Positions 1 to 8,474 of a DNA stretch of 64,000 bases are shown one piece after another. Numbering within the stretch: position 1 is the stretch's first letter; each line of letters begins with the position of its first letter. The DNA lies in the NCBI GenBank assembly GCA_049323755.1, contig JBMOPE010000007.1, positions 1 through 64,000 on the forward strand. Direction: 5' to 3'. A model generated the notes under the pieces. That model was not told the origin of the DNA, did no database searches, and was given only the letters and a program-made list of their open reading frames with translations. The DNA comes from BRHc4a sp049323755 (GTDB lineage: Bacteria; Bacillota; Desulfotomaculia; Desulfotomaculales; Desulfocucumaceae). A program made the translations under genes and the position numbers.

Positions 1-127
1 AGACAAAGATTTTTATACCGACAAATTCAAATATGACAAAGATAAAAAAGTATATATGTGCCCTGCAGGCAAGGAGTTGCATTATGCTAAAGACAGAAAA
101 AAGCAGGGCAATATAATTGGTCACGAA
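1..127 (+). pseudogene. IS1182-type transposase fragment
   Basis: The first 127 bases read openly in frame 2, giving a segment with FKYDKDKKVYMCPAGKEL followed by YAKDRKKQG. This resembles the middle of DDE transposases of the IS1182 group, where a CPxGKEL motif is usual. The frame runs into the terminal inverted repeat of the next element at about 128, and the rest of the transposase is not found on the far side. It is a remnant, cut by the window edge on the left and by an element insertion or rearrangement on the right. The family call rests on the motif only. Confidence 0.55.
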
Positions 128-993
128 CAGACACGGGGACGGTTCTTCTGTCTTGATGTAAAAATTAGTTTATGATATATTTAACCGGGTGAGTAAAAAT
201 GCCAAGACACAGGAGAGAAAAAAGCAAAAGTGGATATTACCATGTAATGATAAGAGGGAATGAACGTAGAAATATATTTCTTCAAGAGGAAGATAAGCTG
301 CGGTTTTTAGAAACAGTCAAAGAAAAACAAGGAGATAGGTTCTTTCTTCTGGCATATTGCCTAATGGACAATCATGTTCACTTGTTGTTGAGAGAAGGTA
401 AAGAAGACGTAGCCAGGGTAATGAAACGTATTACTGTTAGCTACGTCTATTATTTTAATAAAAAATACAAAAGAGTAGGACATTTGTTTCAGGACCGATA
501 TAGAAGTGAAGTAGTAGAACAGGACAGATATATACTGGCATTGGTGAGATACATACATCAGAACCCAGTAAAGGCGGGAATGGTAAAAAGGGCAGGAGAA
601 TACAAATGGAGCAGCTATCAAAGTTATCTAAAAGAAGATGAGCCCATTGCCGGAATACTAGAAAAGGAAACAGTACTGGGGCTCTTTTCGGCAGATAAAA
701 GTACCGCTATAAAAATGTACAAGGAGTATATGGACCAGGAAGGACAAGAGGAATTTATAGACATAACGGAAGAAGCAGAAATAATGGATGAAGAAGAAGC
801 CCAGAAGCTTTATGAAAGTATGCTGCGGGATCGGGGGCTTAAAAGTAAACGGCATGTAACCGATGAAATCATAAGACAATTTAAAGCGGTCACCGGTCTA
901 TCGATAAGAAAGATAGCAGGCATAGTTGGACTGAATAAGGATAAGGTAAACAAGATTTTGAAAGCGTAGACAAAAGAACCGTCCCCGTGTCTG
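128..993 (+). mobile_element. Y1-transposase element with about 25-bp terminal inverted repeats
   Basis: A 25-base sequence at 128-152 (core ACACGGGGACGGTTCTTCTG) is repeated inverted at 969-993, with 24 of 25 bases matching by eye. The pair brackets one transposase gene. The right repeat begins at the transposase stop codon. Y1/REP-associated transposases act on imperfect palindromic ends, so the unit is probably mobile by single-strand transfer or was mobilised in trans. It lies between two unrelated gene fragments (1-127 and 994-1089), so it inserted into or recombined at a degraded locus. Confidence 0.75.
199..969 (+). CDS. REP-associated Y1 (IS200-like) transposase
   Basis: 256 aa. The N-terminal half is a Y1 transposase domain: YYHVMIRGNERRNIF near the start, then the HUH metal-binding motif as NHVHLLL around residues 58-64, then HLFQDRYRSE and YIHQNPVKAGM, the usual RAYT signatures. 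The catalytic Tyr is probably in the RYIHQNP region. The C-terminal part (about 200-256) carries a DnaA/Trp-repressor-like helix-turn-helix (LSIRKIAGIVGLNKDKVNKIL) that probably binds the element ends. The ATG at 199 follows a GGGTGAG ribosome binding site. The frame is intact, so the enzyme may be active. Confidence 0.85.
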   Translation: MPRHRREKSKSGYYHVMIRGNERRNIFLQEEDKLRFLETVKEKQGDRFFLLAYCLMDNHVHLLLREGKEDVARVMKRITVSYVYYFNKKYKRVGHLFQDRYRSEVVEQDRYILALVRYIHQNPVKAGMVKRAGEYKWSSYQSYLKEDEPIAGILEKETVLGLFSADKSTAIKMYKEYMDQEGQEEFIDITEEAEIMDEEEAQKLYESMLRDRGLKSKRHVTDEIIRQFKAVTGLSIRKIAGIVGLNKDKVNKILKA

Positions 994-1089
994 CAGACCC
1001 TTGACGGCATTAAAATGCAGTACGACCCTGAGCCGGGGGACCTAAAGGCCTGTGAGGCCTTCGGAGAGGCCTTTGCAGAAAAGGTGTGA
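994..1089 (+). pseudogene. orphan 3' gene fragment, possibly flavodoxin-like
   Basis: An open frame reads TLDGIKMQYDPEPGDLKACE and onward to a TGA at 1087-1089. It has no start and begins at the inverted repeat of the preceding element. The ending (acidic, then GEAFAEKV) looks like the last helix of a flavodoxin-fold protein, but 30 residues are too few to be sure. It is the tail of a gene whose 5' part has been lost, which agrees with the mobile-element debris to its left. Confidence 0.35.
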
Positions 1090-1917
1090 TTAGGGCTGCT
1101 GGTGATCCGGCACCAGTGACAGCCCATTAGCCTCGACCAGCTTTCGAAGAGCTGCATAGGCTGCCTCATCCACCTGGTATTCATTTCCCTCCAGCAAAAT
1201 GGTGGGGCAGCCGTCTCCGGCAACAATGCCGTGAATTATCCTGTCCCGGCTGTATAGCTCAAGTTGATTGGTGTCAAAGGGGCACTTTGAGGGACTAATA
1301 TAACCGGCCTTACGAAGCCCACTGACAACAGCCTCTATCTGAGAGGCGTCTTCGGTGGTGAAAGACCCCTTTTTATTCTTAAAAGATATTTTGCTTACTT
1401 CGGGTATACCGGCCGCGCTAAAAAAGCTCCAGCCCGCCAGCCTGTTTATTGTTCCGGCCAGTTCGGGGGACTTTACCTGCAGAGTGTCCTCATTTATCCA
1501 CTCATATCCTCCGAAGTGGACCTCAACTGTCTGGCCGTCCACGGTGGAGTAAACTGTGACTGACCTGTCTTCATCATACACCAGCTGAAATGACACTCCC
1601 GAGTATTTATAGGGTGTGAACCCCTTTAAAACCTCGCCCTTTTCCAGGAGAGATATTATTCCCCTTACTAAATCAGGCTCTTTCACTGGGCTGGAAGAGC
1701 GAGAGCCAAAAGAGGTCCAGCCTGCCTCATGAATTGGTCCGGCAGGAAGGAGCAGGCGGCTTCCTGCAACCTGCGGCCTGCCTATTCTTTCCTTGCCTTC
1801 AATGGTCAGTAAAGGGGCGTTGGGCTTTTCCTGAGTGCCCGGCTTATCCCCGGTGGCTGCGCACCCGGTCATTACAATAATAAAAATAAAAGCCAACAGG
1901 GGGAGTTTTATCTGCAT
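1090..1917 (-). CDS. predicted lipoprotein of unknown function
   Basis: 275 aa from the ATG at 1917, chosen because it gives a compact lipoprotein signal (MQIKLPLLAFIFIIVMTGC, lipobox Cys at residue 19) and follows an AAGGAA site. The longer upstream frame would place the signal peptide internally. The mature part is soluble, without recognisable motifs, and contains two segments of the type FxxxGVSFQLVYDEDRSV and SKISFKNKKGSF that look like beta-rich repeats. It probably sits on the outer face of the cytoplasmic membrane. It is convergent with the orphan fragment on its left and divergent from the SLH gene on its right. I do not recognise the family. Confidence 0.7.
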   Translation of the reverse strand: MQIKLPLLAFIFIIVMTGCAATGDKPGTQEKPNAPLLTIEGKERIGRPQVAGSRLLLPAGPIHEAGWTSFGSRSSSPVKEPDLVRGIISLLEKGEVLKGFTPYKYSGVSFQLVYDEDRSVTVYSTVDGQTVEVHFGGYEWINEDTLQVKSPELAGTINRLAGWSFFSAAGIPEVSKISFKNKKGSFTTEDASQIEAVVSGLRKAGYISPSKCPFDTNQLELYSRDRIIHGIVAGDGCPTILLEGNEYQVDEAAYAALRKLVEANGLSLVPDHQQP

Positions 1918-2037
1918 AGCTAGCCATTCCTTCTGCTTAAAGCTTACAGTCAAATTATACAATAATCAGATAACCGGGGAAAAAAATTATTACTATTAAC
2001 ATTAACTGGCAGTAGACTTGAAAAAAGGAGGAAAAAC

Positions 2038-2067
2038 ATGACAAAACAAGAAATATTGTTTAAATAA
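2038..2067 (+). other. possible 9-codon leader peptide
   Basis: A near-perfect ribosome binding site (AAAGGAGGAAAAAC) precedes an ATG at 2038 that opens a nine-residue frame, MTKQEILFK, ending in TAA at 2067. It lies 24 bases before the TTG start of the SLH gene. It could be a coupling or leader peptide, or the scar of a lost gene. No terminator or anti-terminator fold is obvious beside it. Confidence 0.3.
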
Positions 2068-2090
2068 GCAAAGCTTAGGGGGGTTCTTGT

Positions 2091-4709
2091 TTGAGATTGA
2101 GAAAGATAACTTCCACATTAATGCTGACTATAATATTTTTATTAATGATGAAGGGCTTTTCAGCAGGACAGCCCCCGGATCTGGCCGGGCACTGGGCCGG
2201 TGGAAAGATAGGAGAGTGGATAAACAGGGGATTAATCAGTGGCTATCCCGACGGAACCTTCAGGCCTGACGGAACCATCACCAGGGCTGAGTTTGTCACT
2301 ATGGTAAACAGGGCTTTCCGGTTCAGCCCGGCTGCCGGGGAAAACTATACAGATGTCAGGCCAACTGACTGGTACGCAGGAGAAACATCTGCAGCCAGGG
2401 CCGGGGGGTATTGCTCCGGATACCAGGACGGAACCTTCAGGCCGGGCAGCCCTATTTCACGCCAGGAGGTTGCTTCCATTATCTCCAGGATTCTTAAGCT
2501 GGAGAGCGGCAGGTCTTTCTTCAGGGACGGGGGGGCCATACAGGACTGGGCCAGGGGCGCGGTGGGCTCTGTTTCCTCCGGGGGGATAATGAGCGGCTAT
2601 CCGGATGGCGCATTTTTGCCGGAGCGCTCAATTACAAGGGCTGAGGCTGTAGTGGTGCTGGACAGTGCCGCCAGGTGGAAAGCGGCTGTTGTCTATGACA
2701 GGTCATCGAAGTACGGCCCGGATAGCGGGAGGGAGACAATTAACGGCGATGTGAGAATAACTTCAACCGGAGTTCTTCTCCAAAATACTGTTATTAACGG
2801 GAATTTGCTTCTGGCGGAAGAAATAGGAGAGGGTGGCGTTATACTAAAGGGTGTGTCGGTGTCCGGGCTCACCCATATCAGGGGCGGGGGCTCTTACAGC
2901 GTGATGTTGCAGGACTGCTCGTTCCGGGAGATAAACATTGCAAAGGACAGGGTAAGGGTTGTTGCCCAGGGCAGCACCTCGGTTGACACCGTAAAGCTTG
3001 ACTCAGGCGCAACCCTGGTAGAGGAAGATGTTTCAAAAACAGGATATAAAACCATTAATATTTCCGGCGCGGTTCCACCGGATGCCGTGATTAATTTATC
3101 GGGCTATTTTGACTTAGTTAATATGGCCGCGCCTGCCAGTGTAAAAGTTGACACCGGCGCGATAGGTGTTTTGACTATCGACGCTGCGGCAAGAGTTTAC
3201 GGAAGCGGAAAAATAATTTCTGCCAATATAAATGCCCCGGGGTCGTATGTGGCTCAAAATCCTGCCAACCAGCTTGTTTTAGCACCGGGTATTACCGCGG
3301 CTGTGGGAGGCAGGGAAGTGGCCGGACCGCCGAAGGAGAAAAGAAAACCCGGTCCTCTTCCGAGGGTGGCTAAGCCTGTGCTTTCAGAAAAGGGAATTGT
3401 AAGCTGGGAAGATGTTAGCGGTGAGTCCGGCTACAATCTGCAGCTGTATAAAAATGGGGTGCCCTGGGGATCGTTTATGCGGCTGGGGTCCGGTGTAACC
3501 AGCTATAACCTTATCATTGACATGAGGGCGGCAGGGCCAGGCGAATATTCCGCTGCCGTCATAGCCAGGGGAGACGGGGCTGACAGTCCGGACGGGGAAC
3601 AGTCTGAGAGGTCAAATACCCGCACCGTGGTAAAGCTGCCCAGGTTAGACCGGCCTGTGCTGTCCGACCGGGGAGTGGCATCGTGGAGCCCGGTGACAAA
3701 TGCTGCAGACTATGACATTTACCTGTATTACAAAGGCAAAGAAATAATGCTGTGCTCCTGGCAGGAAAACTCCTTCGATTTGCTGTCCAAAATGAGAGAA
3801 TTCGGTGAGGGTGAATACAGGGTAAAGGTAATGGCCAAGGGGGCGGACCTGTTTCTTGACGGCGACCCCTCCGATCTCTCGGAGTCCCGGTCTGTAGTGA
3901 GGCTGCAAAGGCCCGGGGAGCCTTCGTGGCAGGGAAACACCCTGGTGTGGAGAGATGTGCCCAACGCCGGCAGCTACGAGATAATACTAACAAACTTTGG
4001 CAAAGAAGTGGAAAGAAGAAAAGTTGGACAGGGTGTTCAGAGATGCGACTTTTCAGACACTATTTCTGCCCAGGGAGGAGCATATAAAATAGGGATGTGG
4101 GCTAAGGGTGAAAATCTTTATCTCGATAGTGAAATGGCCACCTCAGGAGGCAATGTAAATAAAATCACCCTTAAGAGAGTGACAATGCCTATTCTTACCC
4201 CCTTCGGAAATGTTCAGTGGACAGGCGTTGAATGTGAGCAGGGCTACATTGTTAAGCTATACAGGGACGGAACCGTGGTGGAGCAGCTCGATATATGGAC
4301 AGGTGGAGTTACCTGTGACTTTATGATGCCAAGCCTTTACGGAGCGGGCAGCTATACCGCCACGGTCCGGGCCAAGGGAAGCCAGCTGTATAGCGACAGC
4401 CCCGAGTCGGAGCCTTCCAATGTAATTATGGTTAAGCCACTGGAACAGGTGGGGCAGCCATACTGGAACGGGAATTACGTTGAGTGGGGGGACATTTCCG
4501 GCGAGACAGGCTATTTACTGTCTCTGCGCAAAAACGGATCTGAGATTTATTCTTTGTTGGCCCCTCCAAACTCAGCAGCCTGGGACTGCAGTGGACAAAC
4601 AGGGCAATTCGGCCCGGGAGCATACACAGTTATTGTGCAGGCCCAGGGGAACGAGTTTTACGCCAGGGGGCCTGTATCTCCAGAATCCGGGCCGTTAGTA
4701 ATAGAATAA
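2091..4709 (+). CDS. SLH-domain cell-surface protein with fibronectin-like repeats
   Basis: 872 aa. The TTG start at 2091 is preceded by AGGGGGG at the right distance and gives a signal peptide (residues 1-25, cleavage near FSAGQ). Three S-layer-homology domains follow: about 28-85 (GHWAGGKIGEWINRGLISGY), 86-145 and 150-200, each with the xxGYPDGTFRPxxxITRAE pattern. These anchor the protein to the cell-wall pyruvylated polymer. Residues about 205-410 are rich in short beta strands resembling a right-handed beta helix. From about 425 to the end there are five repeats of roughly 90 residues, each starting near 'P.LS..G.V.W..V.....Y.L.LY..G', which look like fibronectin type III or similar Ig-like modules. 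A structural or adhesive role is likely; no catalytic residues were seen. Confidence 0.85.
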   Translation: MRLRKITSTLMLTIIFLLMMKGFSAGQPPDLAGHWAGGKIGEWINRGLISGYPDGTFRPDGTITRAEFVTMVNRAFRFSPAAGENYTDVRPTDWYAGETSAARAGGYCSGYQDGTFRPGSPISRQEVASIISRILKLESGRSFFRDGGAIQDWARGAVGSVSSGGIMSGYPDGAFLPERSITRAEAVVVLDSAARWKAAVVYDRSSKYGPDSGRETINGDVRITSTGVLLQNTVINGNLLLAEEIGEGGVILKGVSVSGLTHIRGGGSYSVMLQDCSFREINIAKDRVRVVAQGSTSVDTVKLDSGATLVEEDVSKTGYKTINISGAVPPDAVINLSGYFDLVNMAAPASVKVDTGAIGVLTIDAAARVYGSGKIISANINAPGSYVAQNPANQLVLAPGITAAVGGREVAGPPKEKRKPGPLPRVAKPVLSEKGIVSWEDVSGESGYNLQLYKNGVPWGSFMRLGSGVTSYNLIIDMRAAGPGEYSAAVIARGDGADSPDGEQSERSNTRTVVKLPRLDRPVLSDRGVASWSPVTNAADYDIYLYYKGKEIMLCSWQENSFDLLSKMREFGEGEYRVKVMAKGADLFLDGDPSDLSESRSVVRLQRPGEPSWQGNTLVWRDVPNAGSYEIILTNFGKEVERRKVGQGVQRCDFSDTISAQGGAYKIGMWAKGENLYLDSEMATSGGNVNKITLKRVTMPILTPFGNVQWTGVECEQGYIVKLYRDGTVVEQLDIWTGGVTCDFMMPSLYGAGSYTATVRAKGSQLYSDSPESEPSNVIMVKPLEQVGQPYWNGNYVEWGDISGETGYLLSLRKNGSEIYSLLAPPNSAAWDCSGQTGQFGPGAYTVIVQAQGNEFYARGPVSPESGPLVIE

Positions 4710-4739
4710 GTATTTAATTAATCAGCAATTTTAAAATAA

Positions 4740-5015
4740 AGTAAGTTAGTTACCCGGTACCCTGTACCCATCCATCGGTAAAGCCGATTAGTACTATCCG
4801 AATAATCGACTTAACAAAAGTTAAACTATCATGATAGGATGTAATCAGCATCTATGCAAGCATTTTTTTGTTGGCGACCAGAGGTGAAAGTATGTGCAAC
4901 GGCAGGTCAAACTACGAAAAAGTATTACCTGGATCCAGGGGGCGTCGTTAACGATAGGTGCAGTACTATGATCTGGAATGGTGCTTCGCTAGATGTATTT
5001 GTAGATAGAATAGGA
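4740..5015 (+). ncRNA. candidate structured RNA or leader upstream of the ACT-like gene
   Basis: This 300-base gap has no convincing gene but several nested complementarities: ATCGG/CCGAT closing a TAAAG loop (4775-4790), CTATC/GATAG near 4827-4840, GATG/CATC around 4841-4854, GACC (4877-4880) with GGTC, and TTGGCGAC near 4872 with GTCGTTAA near 4945. It ends just before the AGGAGG of the next gene, as a riboswitch or cis-acting RNA would, but it could equally be an independent RNA. I could not match it to a named class. A short plus-strand frame at 4854-5054 has no recognisable protein character. Confidence 0.3.
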
Positions 5016-5028
5016 GGCTTAATGAAAA

Positions 5029-5445
5029 ATGGCATTGGATTTAAAGAAAGTTGAATACTACAACATAACAGTTGATGGTCATGCCGGGGAAGGATCTAAA
5101 CTACTTTCTGTGTTTGCCGGCTTTGGTGTTAACTTGCTTGCCTTCAAAGCAGTCCCTGTGGAGCCTATGCGTACTCAGTTCTCTCTTTTTCCTGACGACA
5201 GTATTAAGATGAACGATGGAGCGAAAAAAGCAGGACTGAATTTAGATGGTCCTCACTTTGCTCTGTTAATTAAGGGTTATGATGATGAGTCAGGAGCATT
5301 GGCTGATATCTATGAGAAGCTTTCTCAGGCAGATATTAATGTTTATGAATCTAGTGGAATAGCCAATATAAAGGGAAGTTATGGCGTCGTTTTCTACTTA
5401 AAGCAAGAAGAATGCGAAAAAGCTATGGAGGCTTTGAAGAGCTGA
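5029..5445 (+). CDS. small ACT-like domain protein
   Basis: 138 aa. The ATG follows AGGAGG at 5011-5016. The protein looks like two alpha/beta ACT-type halves: residues 8-70 (YYNITVDGHAGEGSKLLSVF, then AGFGVNLLAFKAVPVE) and 75-138 (FALLIKGYDDESGALADIYE, then KLSQADINVYESSGIANI). The phrase 'GALADIYEKLSQADINVYE' is typical of ACT regulatory domains that bind small ligands, often amino acids. There is no attached enzyme, so it is a stand-alone ACT protein that may regulate a partner. It is followed closely by an amidohydrolase. Function unknown. Confidence 0.65.
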   Translation: MALDLKKVEYYNITVDGHAGEGSKLLSVFAGFGVNLLAFKAVPVEPMRTQFSLFPDDSIKMNDGAKKAGLNLDGPHFALLIKGYDDESGALADIYEKLSQADINVYESSGIANIKGSYGVVFYLKQEECEKAMEALKS

Positions 5446-5543
5446 GCTCCTCCAAGTAGCGTCTTCCGGTGCCGCATAAGTACCCGCATAAACCAGCTAT
5501 TGCTGCATATTCTTTTTTAAAAAGAGTGGGAGGCATACGGGGC

Positions 5544-6449
5544 ATGAGAATTATTGACGCTCACAGTCATCTTGGCGACATACTTGAAGGAAAGGGTATC
5601 ATTTACAAGCTGAACGTGGCAAAGGAGCCTGTGTTTGATCCGATAGACTTTTTTGAAACCATTCTCTATGACACCTCCAGCATAGAAGGGGGTGTGCCCG
5701 AGGAGACCCCCGAAATAGTAATGGCTGAGAGGGCCAGGAACTTCACGGCCACGCTTCAAAACATGCAGCGATCTCTGGAAGAGTCAAGTGTTGACTATAC
5801 CGTGTGCCTGCCCATTTTGCCTTACGTAAGTTTTGAAGACCTCCTGGCAGCCAGCCGGATAGACCCAAGAATAATACCTTTTACATGCATTGACTACAAT
5901 TTGGGGGAAGAGGCGGGCAAAAAACTGGTGGAGGATGTTGAAAAAGGCGCCATGGGCCTGAAGATACACCCAATAATCCAGCAAAGATCACTGGCGGATA
6001 AGCTGACACTGAGTGCAGTACAGCACTTTTCCAAAACCGGGAGGCCCGTGCTTGTACATACCGGCGTATCGCAGTATTATGCGGAAACGGAAGCTTACAG
6101 AAATACTCCCGACTACGGGAAAATCAAGTATTTCGAGGCTCTGGTCAGGGAGTTTCCACAGGTAAAATTTATTGCCGGCCATGCCGGGCTCTTCCAGAGA
6201 GAAGAGCTTATGGAAAGAATGAAGGGGCTGCCTAACGTTTGGGTGGACACCAGCTTTCAAAGCCCCGATTTTGTACATAAGCTATTGGAAACCTTCGGCA
6301 CCGAAAAGGTAATGTATGGATCGGACTGGCCCTTCGGAAACCGTCCTCCCAGTATTGAGTCAGTAAAGATCGCCTGCCGGAACGACAGGGTGCTTGAAAA
6401 TATGCTGCTGTTCGAAAATGCCGCTAACCTGCTCCAGCTGAATATTTAA
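5544..6449 (+). CDS. amidohydrolase-2 family metal-dependent hydrolase
   Basis: 301 aa from the ATG at 5544, preferred over a GTG at 5469 because it has a GGGAGG site and places the metal motif at the N-terminus as usual. The N-terminal HxH of the TIM-barrel amidohydrolase-2 family is seen as DAHSHLGD. Later come GLKIHP (about 149), PVLVHTGVS, FIAGHAGLF and the C-terminal YGSDWPFGNRP, where the Asp is the usual metal or catalytic ligand. Relatives decarboxylate or hydrolyse ring compounds and lactones. The substrate cannot be named. It may be in one transcript with the ACT-like gene about 100 bases upstream. Confidence 0.75.
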   Translation: MRIIDAHSHLGDILEGKGIIYKLNVAKEPVFDPIDFFETILYDTSSIEGGVPEETPEIVMAERARNFTATLQNMQRSLEESSVDYTVCLPILPYVSFEDLLAASRIDPRIIPFTCIDYNLGEEAGKKLVEDVEKGAMGLKIHPIIQQRSLADKLTLSAVQHFSKTGRPVLVHTGVSQYYAETEAYRNTPDYGKIKYFEALVREFPQVKFIAGHAGLFQREELMERMKGLPNVWVDTSFQSPDFVHKLLETFGTEKVMYGSDWPFGNRPPSIESVKIACRNDRVLENMLLFENAANLLQLNI

Positions 6450-6581
6450 TTGCAAACTATACAGCGTGGGAATATCCGGGGATTTTTATTTTCGTTATCC
6501 ATAAAATGGTAAGTAATGCATTGAAAATATGTATTACCAGTGGTACAATGTTACTACAATGTATCACCTGGAGGAGATTTT

Positions 6582-6809
6582 ATGATTAAAACCCTGACCT
6601 CACACGGAAATAGTGCAGCGTTGGTAATTGACAAGGCTATCCTTGAGCTGTTAGGGATATCAATGTCTACACCACTGAAAATAACTACTGACGGTAAAAG
6701 TCTTATCGTTTCGCCACTTCCACATGCCAATCGAAACGATAGTTTCAATGCTGCACTGAAAAAAGTGAATAAAAATCACGGTGCAACCCTTAAAAAACTT
6801 AGTGAGTGA
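6582..6809 (+). CDS. MazE/AbrB-type antitoxin
   Basis: 75 aa. The ATG at 6582 follows GGAGGAG. Residues 1-45 form an AbrB/MazE swapped-hairpin domain: MIKTLTSHGNSAALVIDKAI, then LELLGISMSTPLKITTDGKSLIVSP. The C-terminal tail is charged and flexible, as in antitoxins whose tail covers the toxin. The next gene is a Doc-type toxin starting a few bases after this stop codon, so the two are almost certainly co-translated. The antitoxin should bind its own promoter and neutralise the toxin. Confidence 0.85.
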   Translation: MIKTLTSHGNSAALVIDKAILELLGISMSTPLKITTDGKSLIVSPLPHANRNDSFNAALKKVNKNHGATLKKLSE

Positions 6810-6813
6810 TATT

Positions 6814-7221
6814 GTGGATAATATAACATTTCTTACGCTGGCGGAAGTAATTGAGATTCACAAAGACCAGGTGGATCGTTATGGCGGACATGTGGGCCTG
6901 CGGGATTATGATCTTCTTTGTTCAGCTGTAGCAATGCCGCAGTCCACTTTTGGCGGTGTCTATCTACATAATGATTTGTTTGAGATGGCAGCCGCATATC
7001 TCTATCATATCTGTAAGAACCATCCTTTTATTGATGGAAACAAAAGGACTGGCCTTGCCTGTAGCCTTGTTTTTCTTGAATTGAACGGGATCACAATATT
7101 GGATAATACCGGAATTTTATACGATACTGTAATATCAGTTTTATCAGGGAAATTGGAAAAGTCAGGAATAGCTAATATTCTCCGGGAATTGTATCAGCTT
7201 ACGATAAGTAACGGAGAATAA
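6814..7221 (+). CDS. doc: Doc-type toxin (Fic/Doc family)
   Basis: 135 aa from the GTG at 6814; other in-frame GTGs lie at 6781 and 6802, overlapping the antitoxin gene. The start gives MDNITFLTLAEVIEIHKD, the usual beginning of death-on-curing proteins. The catalytic Fic/Doc motif is HPFIDGNKRTG at about residues 70-80, complete with the His, acidic residue, Asn, Lys and Arg. Doc proteins phosphorylate elongation factor Tu and stop translation; this is family knowledge and was not shown here. Pairing Doc with a MazE/AbrB-like antitoxin is common outside phage P1. Confidence 0.88.
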   Translation: MDNITFLTLAEVIEIHKDQVDRYGGHVGLRDYDLLCSAVAMPQSTFGGVYLHNDLFEMAAAYLYHICKNHPFIDGNKRTGLACSLVFLELNGITILDNTGILYDTVISVLSGKLEKSGIANILRELYQLTISNGE

Positions 7222-7330
7222 AAGGTGCCGGGAACCAATGAAATATCAGGGGCCTTCCGGTACCCGGCACTAAGGATATTGGTGTTGATGGCACCTTCTG
7301 GTAAATGAAAGCAGGAGGTGTCTTTTTTAT
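7222..7330 (+). terminator. two hairpins after the doc gene
   Basis: GGTGCCGGG at about 7224 pairs with CCCGGCAC near 7262. A second hairpin (GGCACCT with AGGTGTC, about 7290-7321) is followed by TTTTTT at 7322-7327. The second has the form of an intrinsic terminator and closes the toxin-antitoxin operon. Confidence 0.6.
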
Positions 7331-7582
7331 GGGGTACAGGCCGGGGGAGGAAGAAGAGGGTGGATATAGACAAAATTGGCAGGGAATTTTTAATTGGCGA
7401 AATTTTTATGGATTCAAAAGCAGTGAAAAGGACTTTTTGCTTATTGTATTGAAATAATATTTATTGGAAAATTTATCTAGGTTATAATAATAATTCCCTC
7501 AAACATGAAACTGCGAAGGGGTGTGGTAGCCGGAAAAACATATGCTTATGATTTGATTTATATTCTAAAGGAGGGGAAATAT

Positions 7583-8470
7583 TTGAAAAGGGCAGGTATC
7601 TTGACTTTAGTTATCCTGTTGATGTTATTATCTGCCATTCCTTCGTGGGCAGCCAAGGAAACGCTGCGGGGAGCCGCAGCTGTGGTACCGCTGGAAGAAG
7701 CCGGGTTTCTGATGGAGGTTCAGCCCAAGACCAGTGACCTGGAAGTTTATTGTACGGCACAGGCTACAGAAGCCAAGGAACTGGTAGCGGTTGAAGATTA
7801 TTATGTTACCAGGGCCGTTGACATTGATATGTCCAACTCTTTAAAAACAACTGTGCAGCTGACAAAGCCAATTCGTATGGTTTTTTCCTTTAATGAAATA
7901 GACTTTAAGCGGGCCAGCCGGATGAATACAAAGCTGTCGGTGGGCCACTTTAGAGTTGGCTATTGGAACAAAGCCAGCAAGATATGGGAAGAGATTCCTT
8001 CCCAGGTTTTCTGGAATGGCACCCGAGGAGAGGTTGAGGGTGAGGCGCTGCAGGGTGCGGGCAGGTATGCCCTGCTGTGGTCCTATAAGGGGGGAACCAG
8101 TCTCAGCCCTGTAAACGGGCAAGGTATCCGTGTTATGATAGATTTTAAAACCGTTAAGTCGGAAGTGTCTCCCTATACCAAGGATGGAAGGACAATGGTT
8201 CCATTGAGGGTAATCGCTGAGAATATGGGGGCTCTTGTAGAGTGGAATGCCAAAGAGAGCCGTGTTGACCTTGTAAGAAAAAGTGACAAGATAAAACTTT
8301 GGGTTGGGAAAAAAGAAGCTATAAAAAATAATGAGACAATGGCAATTGATGTGGCTCCTGAAATAGTTGACGGAAGGACATTTGTTCCACTTCGCTTTGT
8401 AGCGGAGGCCTTCGGGTCAAAAGTGGACTGGAATGATCTTGCTCAAACAGCCAAGGTGTTTTGTAATTAA
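7583..8470 (+). CDS. secreted protein with copper-amine-oxidase-type stalk domain
   Basis: 295 aa from the TTG at 7583, chosen because AAAGGAGGGG lies just upstream and the product then begins with a clean signal peptide (MKRAGILTLVILLMLLSAIP, SWA cleavage). The middle (about 30-190) has no named domain but resembles the unassigned N-terminal parts of Firmicute stalk proteins. The C-terminal 105 residues hold two copies of the stalk repeat: GIRVMIDFKTVKSEVSPYTK with DGRTMVPLRVIAENMGALVEW, then AIDVAPEIVDGRTFVPLRFV with AEAFGSKVDW. This domain binds the cell wall or other surface components. The role is probably envelope-associated; substrate unknown. Confidence 0.75.
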   Translation: MKRAGILTLVILLMLLSAIPSWAAKETLRGAAAVVPLEEAGFLMEVQPKTSDLEVYCTAQATEAKELVAVEDYYVTRAVDIDMSNSLKTTVQLTKPIRMVFSFNEIDFKRASRMNTKLSVGHFRVGYWNKASKIWEEIPSQVFWNGTRGEVEGEALQGAGRYALLWSYKGGTSLSPVNGQGIRVMIDFKTVKSEVSPYTKDGRTMVPLRVIAENMGALVEWNAKESRVDLVRKSDKIKLWVGKKEAIKNNETMAIDVAPEIVDGRTFVPLRFVAEAFGSKVDWNDLAQTAKVFCN

Positions 8471-8474
8471 TGCT

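Noticed and set aside
1355..1552. 65-codon plus-strand frame opposite the lipoprotein gene
   Set aside because: No ribosome binding site and antisense to a better-supported gene.
4854..5054. 66-codon plus-strand frame upstream of the ACT-like gene
   Set aside because: No ribosome binding site, overlaps the next gene, no recognisable composition. The segment looks more like folded RNA.
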